Of a DNA stretch of 45,166 bases, positions 40,135 to 45,166 are shown piece after piece; position 1 is the first letter of the stretch, and every line of letters begins with the position of its first letter. The notes under the pieces are model-generated. The model was not told the DNA's origin. It made no database searches and saw only the letters and a list, made by a program, of their open reading frames with translations. The position numbers and the translations under genes were made by a program. The stretch is taken from assembly GCA_030373325.1 (NCBI GenBank), contig JAUCZB010000022.1:1-45166 (forward strand). Reading direction: 5' to 3'. This stretch comes from Cyanobium sp. CZS25K. GTDB lineage: Bacteria > Cyanobacteriota > Cyanobacteriia > PCC-6307 > Cyanobiaceae.

Positions 40135-41534
40135 ACACCCCGCTTCCACCTGAGGGTCTGCGGCGGTTCCACCGACGCAACCGCGCCTACTACGAGGACC
40201 TGAACCGTCTGCACCAGCTCCTGGTCGCCCCCGGGCTGAGGGTGCTCGAAATCGGCTGCGGCCTTGGGGATCTGCTGGCCGCCACTCGGCCGGGCCATGG
40301 GGTGGGCATCGAGCGTGACCCCGCCATCGCCGCCGCCGCCCGCGCAGCCCATCCCGACCTGCGGATCGTCTGCGCCGAGGCCGCGAGCATCGACCCCGCC
40401 GCGATCGGGGAGAGCGACCCCTTCGACGTGATCCTGCTGGCCAACACCCTCAACACCCTCGAGGACGTGCAGGGCGTGCTCGAGCGGCTCGCCCTGTTCT
40501 GCCATGACCGCACCCGGCTGGTGGTGAGCTTCCACAACTGGCTGTGGCAGCCCCTGCTCAAGGCGGCGGAATCGGTGGGCCTGCGCCAGCCCCAGCCCCC
40601 CGAGAGCTGGCTGACACCCCGGGATGTGCAGAACCTGCTTGATCTGGCCGGCTGGGAGGTGCTCAAGCAGGGCCATCGCTGCCTGCTGCCCCGCAGGGTT
40701 CCGGTGCTCACCCCCCTGGCCAACCGCTGGCTGAGCCAGCTGCCCCTGCTGGAGCAGCTGGGGCTCACCCACTGGCTGGTGGCCCGTCCCGCCACCCCGG
40801 CCCAGCGCCATCCCAGCGTCAGTGTGGTGATCCCGGCCCGCAACGAAGCCGGCAACATCGCCGCCGCCATCGAGCGCATGCCCCTGCTGGGATCGGCCAC
40901 CGAGGTGCTGTTCGTGGAAGGCCACTCCTCCGATGCCACCTGGGCGGAGATCGAACGGGTCTGCGGGTCCTACCGCGGCCCGCTGCGGCTGCGGGCCCTG
41001 CGCCAGGGCGGCCGCGGCAAGGCCGACGCCGTCTGGCTGGGCTTCGATCAGGCCGAGGGGGAGGTGCTGATGATCCTGGATGCGGATCTCACCGTGCGCC
41101 CCGAGGACCTGCCGCGGTTTTACAAGGCCCTGGCCGAGGGCCGGGGGGAATTCGTCAACGGCTGCCGGCTGGTGTACCCCCGCACCAGCGCCGCCATGCC
41201 ACCGCTGAACACCGCCGCCAACCGTTTCTTCGCCGCGGCCTTCTCCTGGCTGCTGCGGCAGCGGCTGAAGGACACCCTGTGCGGCACCAAGGTGATCTGG
41301 AAGGCGGACTACGAGCGGCTCAAGGCCGGGCGGGCCTATTTCGGCGACTTCGACCCCTTCGGCGATTTCGATCTGCTCTTCGGCGCCGCCAAGTTGAACC
41401 TCAAGATCGTGGAAGTGCCGGTGCGGTATCAGGAGCGCAGCTACGGCAGCTCCAACATCGCCCACGTGAAGGAGGGGCTGATCCTGGCGCGGATGTGTCT
41501 GTACGCGGCCCAGAAGCTGCGCTTCACGCCATGA
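40131..41534 (+). CDS. Methyltransferase-glycosyltransferase (GT2) fusion, gene 3
   Basis: A 467-residue two-domain cytosolic protein. Residues about 15-185 are a class I SAM methyltransferase with motif I VLEIGCGLGDLLA (38-50) and the acidic IERDP after strand 2. Residues about 229-460 are a family-2 glycosyltransferase like polyprenyl-phosphate mannose/glucose synthases: SVVIPARNEAGN, FVEGHSSDAT, RQGGRGKADAVW, metal-binding ILDADLTV (D317, D319) and a late GSSNIAHVKEGL. No C-terminal membrane helices are present. It probably makes the polyprenyl-P-sugar donor for the GT-C enzymes, while the methyltransferase may modify the sugar or cap the chain. It overlaps both neighbours by ATGA. Confidence 0.88.
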   Translation: MNTPLPPEGLRRFHRRNRAYYEDLNRLHQLLVAPGLRVLEIGCGLGDLLAATRPGHGVGIERDPAIAAAARAAHPDLRIVCAEAASIDPAAIGESDPFDVILLANTLNTLEDVQGVLERLALFCHDRTRLVVSFHNWLWQPLLKAAESVGLRQPQPPESWLTPRDVQNLLDLAGWEVLKQGHRCLLPRRVPVLTPLANRWLSQLPLLEQLGLTHWLVARPATPAQRHPSVSVVIPARNEAGNIAAAIERMPLLGSATEVLFVEGHSSDATWAEIERVCGSYRGPLRLRALRQGGRGKADAVWLGFDQAEGEVLMILDADLTVRPEDLPRFYKALAEGRGEFVNGCRLVYPRTSAAMPPLNTAANRFFAAAFSWLLRQRLKDTLCGTKVIWKADYERLKAGRAYFGDFDPFGDFDLLFGAAKLNLKIVEVPVRYQERSYGSSNIAHVKEGLILARMCLYAAQKLRFTP

Positions 41535-41584
41535 GCGCGCCGGTGTCCGCCCCGCCGCGGCGCCAGCGCCGGCGACGCCGATGA
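41531..41584 (+). CDS. Arginine-rich 17-codon mini-ORF bridging two cassette genes
   Basis: The peptide MSAPVSAPPRRQRRRRR starts at the ATGA that ends the GT2 fusion and stops at the ATGA that starts the flippase-like gene. It therefore fills the only gap in the overlap chain exactly. It may be a coupling leader that keeps ribosomes on the message, or the frame-shifted remnant of an N-terminal extension of the next protein. A stretch this short is weak evidence of translation; the double overlap is what makes it notable. Confidence 0.4.
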   Translation: MSAPVSAPPRRQRRRRR

Positions 41585-42525
41585 AGAAGCGCTGGTTCGT
41601 GGGGCTGGTGGCGGCCCTGGTGCTCTACCTGGGGCTCAGCTTCTGGTTCGGCTTCACCAACGTGATGCGCTCCCTGGGGGCGCTGCCTTGGTGGTGCTGG
41701 GTTGTGGTGCCGGCGCTGGTGGCCCTGGGCTATCTGCTGCTGTTCCAGCGCTGGCAGTTCTATCTCGGGCAGTTGGGACATCCCCTGCCCTGGCGTCCCA
41801 GCAGCCGGATCTACGGGGCCGGCCTCTCGCTGGTGGCCGCTCCCGGCCGCAGCGGTGAGGCCCTGCGGGGGTTGTGGCTGCAGCGCCGCCACGGCATCCC
41901 GATGCCGGTCGGCGTGGGGGTGACCCTGGCGGAGCGGGTGACGGATCTGGCCGGAGCCCTGCTCGTGCTCGCCTGGGGGCTGGGGGGGCGCATCCTGCCG
42001 GCCCTGCTGGCCGGTGGGGGGACCCTGGCCTTCGGCGCCTGGCTGCTGACCCACCCTGTCGCCCTGGAACGCCTCGAGGGATGGCTCGACCAAATACCGG
42101 CCCACCGCCGGTGGCGAGGGCTGACCCGGCTGCTGCGGGAGGCCCTCGGGGCGGTGGGCCGGCTGCGCCGGCTGCTGCGTCCCTGGCCCCTGCTGGTGGG
42201 CACCGCCCTGGCGGCGCTGGTGTGGCTGATCGAGGCGGGGGCGCTGATGGGCCTGCTCCAGCTGCTGGGGGATCCCCTGGCACTGACGCAGGCCGCCGTG
42301 ATCCGCACGGCCATGGCCCTGGGCGGGGTCCTCTCCTTCCTGCCCGCCGGAGTCGGTACCGCGGAAGCAACGGCCATCGGCCTGGCGGTGGCCTTCGGCG
42401 CCGATCGGTCTGCCGCCCTGGCGGTCACCCTGGTGTTGCGGGTGTGCACGGTGCTGCTGCCCACCGCGGTGGGATTGCTGGTGCTGGCCCGCCTTCGGGA
42501 CGAGGACCAGGGCGTGCAGACATGA
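41581..42525 (+). CDS. Lysylphosphatidylglycerol-synthase-TM / flippase-like membrane protein, gene 4
   Basis: A 314-residue protein with about eight hydrophobic segments, matching the YbhN/AglD 'flippase-like' fold (the membrane half of MprF). Typical parts are YLLLFQRWQFYLGQLG, SLVAAPGRSGEALRGLWLQRRHGIPMPVGVGVTLAERVTDL and GVLSFLPAGVGTAEATAIGLAVAFG. In archaeal and bacterial glycosylation loci such proteins accompany polyprenyl-phosphate sugar transfer and are proposed to flip the lipid-linked sugar. That role fits its place between the donor synthase and the acyltransferase. It overlaps the next gene by ATGA. Confidence 0.87.
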   Translation: MKKRWFVGLVAALVLYLGLSFWFGFTNVMRSLGALPWWCWVVVPALVALGYLLLFQRWQFYLGQLGHPLPWRPSSRIYGAGLSLVAAPGRSGEALRGLWLQRRHGIPMPVGVGVTLAERVTDLAGALLVLAWGLGGRILPALLAGGGTLAFGAWLLTHPVALERLEGWLDQIPAHRRWRGLTRLLREALGAVGRLRRLLRPWPLLVGTALAALVWLIEAGALMGLLQLLGDPLALTQAAVIRTAMALGGVLSFLPAGVGTAEATAIGLAVAFGADRSAALAVTLVLRVCTVLLPTAVGLLVLARLRDEDQGVQT

Positions 42526-44624
42526 GCGGCACCACCGGCTCCCGGCCAGCCGTGGCCCCGGGCATCGCGCCTGCCTCGGTCGCCGGCTACAGGGTCGAGA
42601 TCGATGGCCTGCGGGCACTGGCGGTGGTGGCGGTGATCCTCAACCACATCGACGAACGGCTGCTGCCCAGCGGCTACCTGGGGGTGGATGTCTTCTTCGT
42701 GATCTCCGGCTTCGTGATCACCGGGTCCCTGACCCGCCGCCCAGCCCACTCCCTGGCCGATCTGCTGCTCGGTTTCTACAGCCGCCGCCTGAAACGGCTC
42801 GTGCCGGCGCTCCTGCTGTTCGTGGTGGTGGTGGGGCTCCTGTCCTGCCTGGTGATCCCCCGCCCCCATACGGCCCTGCGCACGGCCATCAGCGCCCTGT
42901 TCGGCTTCTCCAACATCTATCTGCATGGCCAGGCCACCGACTACTTCGGCACCGCCACCAAACTCAATCCGTTCACCCACACCTGGTCACTGGGGGTGGA
43001 GGAGCAGTACTACCTCCTGTTTCCGCTGGTGGCCTGGCTGACGGGCTTCGCCCGGCCAGGCGCCGGCGGCCAGCGGAGCCTGTTCGGCTTGATGGCCGTG
43101 GCTTCGCTCGCGTCCCTGATTGGCTTCGTTCAGCTCTACCCCAGCCAGCAGGCCGCCGCCTACTTCCTGATGCCGCCAAGGTTCTGGGAGATGGGCGCCG
43201 GCTGCCTGCTGTTCTGCCTCGGCGGCGTCTGGCCTGCCGCGGCCAGGGGCCTGGGCCGCCTGCCGCCCATGCCCCTGGTTCTGGCGCTGGGGGCCGTGAT
43301 GGTGCTGCCGCTGGCCTGGGCGATTCCTGCCACGGTCGCCGCCGTGACCCTGACCACACTGCTGATCGCCAGCCTGCGGGAGGGCACCGCCGCCTATCGG
43401 CTGTTCACCCTGCCGGCCCTGGTGGCCGTCGGGCTGATCTCCTACTCGCTCTACCTCTGGCACTGGGGGGTGCTGTCCCTGAGCCGCTGGACCATCGGCC
43501 TGCACTGGTGGTCAGTGCCGTTCCAGATCGCCCTGATCGTGATCCTGTCGCTGGCCTCCTACCGCTGGGTGGAGAAGCCGCTGCGGCAGGCCACCTGGGC
43601 CCAACGGCGGGGCAGCACGATCGCCATCGGCGCCGGCAGCCTGGCGGCCGGGGCGGGCCTGCTGATCGGGGTCGACAACCTGCCCTCCTTCAGCCTGTAT
43701 GCGGGGCGCAACCCCATCCCGGCCGGCATGGGGGTGGAATCGCTCGTCGATCCCTACCGGGTGGCCGGCGCAGCCGGGACCTGGCAGGGCTCCCCCTGCA
43801 TCCTGGCCAATGAGGCGGACGCGGAGAAAGCCATCCCCATCGCGTCCTGCACCCTCGGGGACTTCACCACGGCCCGGCACCGGGTGCTGGTGGTCGGCAA
43901 TTCCTTTTCGGCCTCGTTTGCCGGCGCCTTCGACGACCTGGTGGCCAGGGACGGCTATGCGGTGACGATCACCTCGGCCTGGGCGGCCTCCCCGGTGGGC
44001 AACTTCGCCGCCCTGCCTGGCAGCGGCCCCTTCGCCGCCATCAACCGGGCCTACTGGAACCGGGTGGTGCCCGAACTCGTCGAGCGACTGCGCCCGGGCG
44101 ACTGGGTGTTCCTGGTCAACGACATGGTCATGTTCTCCCCGCCCAGCCAGGGGCCTGGCAGCCGGCTGATCCTGCAGACCCTGCGGGTGGGCCTCACCGA
44201 CTTCTCGACCAGCCTGGCGCGGCGCGGCGTGCGCCTGGCGGTGCTGAACGGTCTGCCCTTCGCGCGGGAGGCGAACTGCCACCCCGCCAGCGCCGTGCCG
44301 CAGTGGTTCTCCCCCTTCGGTGGTCCCTGTCAGATGCCTGGCCGCGTCGCCTCCCTGGGGCGCCGTCAGCCCCTCGACGACCTGCTGAGAGAGCTGCAGA
44401 ACCAGGGAACGCTGCAGGTGGTCGATCTGTTCGACCTGTTCTGCCCCGGGGAGGCCTGCACCTATCGCGCCGCGGGGGGGGAGATCCTGTACCGGGACGA
44501 GCACTCCCATCCCTCAAAGCAGGCGGTGCGGCTCGCGGCCCCTGAGATCCGCCGGGTGCTGACCTCGGCGCCGCCGGAGCCGTCAGCCGCCATCCCCCAA
44601 AGAACGATGCCCCCGAAACCGTGA
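42522..44624 (+). CDS. OafA/YrhL-type acyltransferase with C-terminal SGNH domain, gene 5
   Basis: A 700-residue protein. The N-terminal acyltransferase-3 membrane domain (about 22-385) opens with YRVEIDGLRALAVVAVILNH (catalytic H42), then GYLGVDVFFVISGFVITGSL, THTWSLGVEEQYYLLFP and SYSLYLWHWGVL. A periplasmic SGNH-hydrolase-like domain follows (about 400-690), with block I VLVVGNSFSASF (S461; Asn replaces the usual Asp of GDS) and the C-terminal YRDEHSHPS holding candidate Asp and His. Fused proteins of this kind O-acetylate O-antigen or other surface glycans. A long hairpin overlaps the stop. It closes the cassette. Confidence 0.9.
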   Translation: MSGTTGSRPAVAPGIAPASVAGYRVEIDGLRALAVVAVILNHIDERLLPSGYLGVDVFFVISGFVITGSLTRRPAHSLADLLLGFYSRRLKRLVPALLLFVVVVGLLSCLVIPRPHTALRTAISALFGFSNIYLHGQATDYFGTATKLNPFTHTWSLGVEEQYYLLFPLVAWLTGFARPGAGGQRSLFGLMAVASLASLIGFVQLYPSQQAAAYFLMPPRFWEMGAGCLLFCLGGVWPAAARGLGRLPPMPLVLALGAVMVLPLAWAIPATVAAVTLTTLLIASLREGTAAYRLFTLPALVAVGLISYSLYLWHWGVLSLSRWTIGLHWWSVPFQIALIVILSLASYRWVEKPLRQATWAQRRGSTIAIGAGSLAAGAGLLIGVDNLPSFSLYAGRNPIPAGMGVESLVDPYRVAGAAGTWQGSPCILANEADAEKAIPIASCTLGDFTTARHRVLVVGNSFSASFAGAFDDLVARDGYAVTITSAWAASPVGNFAALPGSGPFAAINRAYWNRVVPELVERLRPGDWVFLVNDMVMFSPPSQGPGSRLILQTLRVGLTDFSTSLARRGVRLAVLNGLPFAREANCHPASAVPQWFSPFGGPCQMPGRVASLGRRQPLDDLLRELQNQGTLQVVDLFDLFCPGEACTYRAAGGEILYRDEHSHPSKQAVRLAAPEIRRVLTSAPPEPSAAIPQRTMPPKP

Positions 44625-44659
44625 TCTCCAGGGGAACCTGGGGGACACGGTCTCGGGGG
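44610..44659. terminator. Long hairpin at the cassette 3' end (candidate bidirectional terminator)
   Basis: CCCCCGAAACCGTG (44610-44623) pairs with CACGGTCTCGGGGG (44646-44659) with one mismatch, and an inner CCAGG-ggaa-CCTGG stem extends it. It contains the acyltransferase stop codon. No T tract follows on either side, so termination or mRNA protection are both possible. Confidence 0.6.
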
Positions 44660-45045
44660 CTCTCGCCGGGTCCGCTCTGGCGCGGAACCGATGGATCAGG
44701 AGTCAGCAGCCGTGATCAGCCGGCATTCTCCGCGATCAGCAGACCCTGGGTGGGACAACTTGGGTTCATGGACACCTCCTCCTGTGGGGTTGGATGCCAG
44801 CCGGCGACGCCTGCGGCAAGGACGGAAGACGGCCAAGAGAAAGGACGCACCACCATGATCAGAACCGGGATGGAGGCAAACCACCGAGGCAGGTTGCAGA
44901 GGGCCGGATCTGGTGAGGGCCTCCGATCAGGCGTTTCCGTCGCTCACCACGTCACTGCTGACGGAACTCAGCCATCGTAGCCAGCTTGTCGATGCGACGG
45001 CGTTCCGGCGCTCGCAGCGGCGCAGGTCTTGGGAGGGCCGCGGCC
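44660..45045. other. Largely non-coding convergent region
   Basis: About 390 bases between the cassette end and the psbD terminator. A 119-codon plus-strand frame and a 62-codon minus-strand frame cross it, but neither shows protein-like composition. The only notable items are a 17-codon minus-strand ORF behind a strong ribosome-binding site (44716-44783) and a minus-strand -10-like TACGAT (44974-44979). No tRNA or known RNA family is recognisable. Confidence 0.6.
44716..44769 (-). CDS. Candidate 17-residue small protein with strong Shine-Dalgarno
   Basis: The peptide MNPSCPTQGLLIAENAG is preceded on the minus strand by AGGAGGAGG (44782-44774), with an AGGAGG core seven bases from the ATG. 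This is a far better ribosome-binding site than almost any other gene here has. The ORF ends upstream of the long hairpin at 44610-44659. I recognise no homologue; it could be a chance ORF or a regulatory leader. Confidence 0.3.
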   Translation of the reverse strand: MNPSCPTQGLLIAENAG

Positions 45046-45073
45046 AAAAAAAAGCCCCCCTGAGAAGGGGGGC
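45046..45073 (-). terminator. Intrinsic terminator of psbD
   Basis: On the minus strand, GCCCCCC (45073-45067) pairs with GGGGGGC (45060-45054) around a six-base loop, followed by eight T residues (45053-45046). It lies only 22 bases after the psbD stop, leaving no room for a downstream psbC. Confidence 0.95.
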
Positions 45074-45095
45074 TGACAAGCTCAGACTGGAGGGA

Positions 45096-45166
45096 TCAGA
45101 GCGCGTTGCCGCGGGGCAGAACCTCTTCAGGGAAGATGAAGTTTTCGTGCGGCTGGTCGGCGGGGG
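45096..45166 (-). CDS. psbD: Photosystem II D2 protein, C-terminal end (partial)
   Basis: Only the last 23 codons are inside the window; the gene continues beyond the right edge. The deduced end DQPHENFIFPEEVLPRGNAL is the highly conserved D2 C-terminus that helps ligate the oxygen-evolving cluster surroundings. In the usual psbD-psbC operon, psbC begins inside the psbD 3' end and follows it. Here a strong terminator follows directly, so this is most likely the solitary second copy (psbD2) that many cyanobacteria induce under high light. That copy assignment is inference. Confidence 0.93.
   Translation of the reverse strand, partial: PADQPHENFIFPEEVLPRGNAL

Noticed and set aside
36919..40149. 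Minus-strand open frame of 1076 codons opposite the two GT-C genes
   Set aside because: Its product is Gln/Gly/Pro/Arg-rich without domains. It mirrors high-GC codon positions of the real plus-strand genes, which have clear membrane and motif patterns.
44621..44980. Plus-strand open frame of 119 codons after the acyltransferase gene
   Set aside because: Composition is not protein-like, it begins inside the long hairpin and has no ribosome-binding site. An internal ATG at 44855 has a weak AAAGGA but the 41-residue product resembles nothing.

Overview
The window comes from a GC-rich (roughly 70% by eye) oxygenic cyanobacterium. The evidence is a photosystem II gene set (psbU, the end of a psbD), the NDH-1 subunit gene ndhO, a CRR7-family gene, crtQ (zeta-carotene desaturase), a petL-like small gene, two SLH/OprB-type porins, Ycf33 (DUF751), and several HIP1 octamers GCGATCGC (for example 727-734, 3109-3116, 7582-7589, 15586-15593). 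High GC, tight packing and the psbU-nadB-VKOR-rimO order suggest the Cyanobium / Synechococcus picocyanobacterial lineage; that placement is inference. No tRNA, rRNA, IS element, prophage or CRISPR array is visible.

Layout. 55-6308 (minus): a likely operon uppP > TIGR03279-type radical SAM protein > TolC > PucC-like MFS carrier > inositol-monophosphatase-family enzyme. 6404-9448 (plus): DUF3120 membrane protein, psbU with a strong terminator, nadB. 9457-13244: VKOR-thioredoxin fusion (minus), rimO and an MFS exporter (plus), a 39-residue PetL-like gene (minus). 13410-19600: B12-binding radical SAM protein, DUF4346 protein, FemAB-like GNAT protein, a secreted unknown, a RibD-like reductase coupled to a double-domain PTPS/QueD-family protein, and aroK. 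19615-25074: CRR7, GST, Ycf33, RbfA, a family-3 glycosidase, a TPR glycosyltransferase and hemD. 25058-28543: crtQ with an SRPBCC protein and a lipoprotein (minus), facing a HesB/IscA protein and a TPR protein (plus). 28536-32026: LpxB-related protein, small membrane protein, GC1/SulA-like epimerase, ndhO, J-domain protein. 32153-35883: two tandem porins, each with its own terminator. 36011-44624: five tightly overlapping plus-strand envelope-glycan genes. 44625-45166: mostly non-coding, then the psbD 3' end, which enters from the right on the minus strand.

How the genes fit together. Most are housekeeping genes for photosynthesis, carotenoid, tetrapyrrole, NAD and shikimate synthesis, and ribosome maturation. 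The accessory part is 32-45 kb: outer-membrane porins beside a divergent cassette of two GT-C glycosyltransferases, a methyltransferase-GT2 fusion, a flippase-like protein and an acyltransferase-SGNH protein. All its junctions are 4-base ATGA overlaps, one of them bridged by a 17-codon arginine-rich mini-ORF. This looks like a polyprenyl-linked surface-glycan assembly and decoration unit. In three divergent intergenic regions, -10-like hexamers face each other as mirror images.
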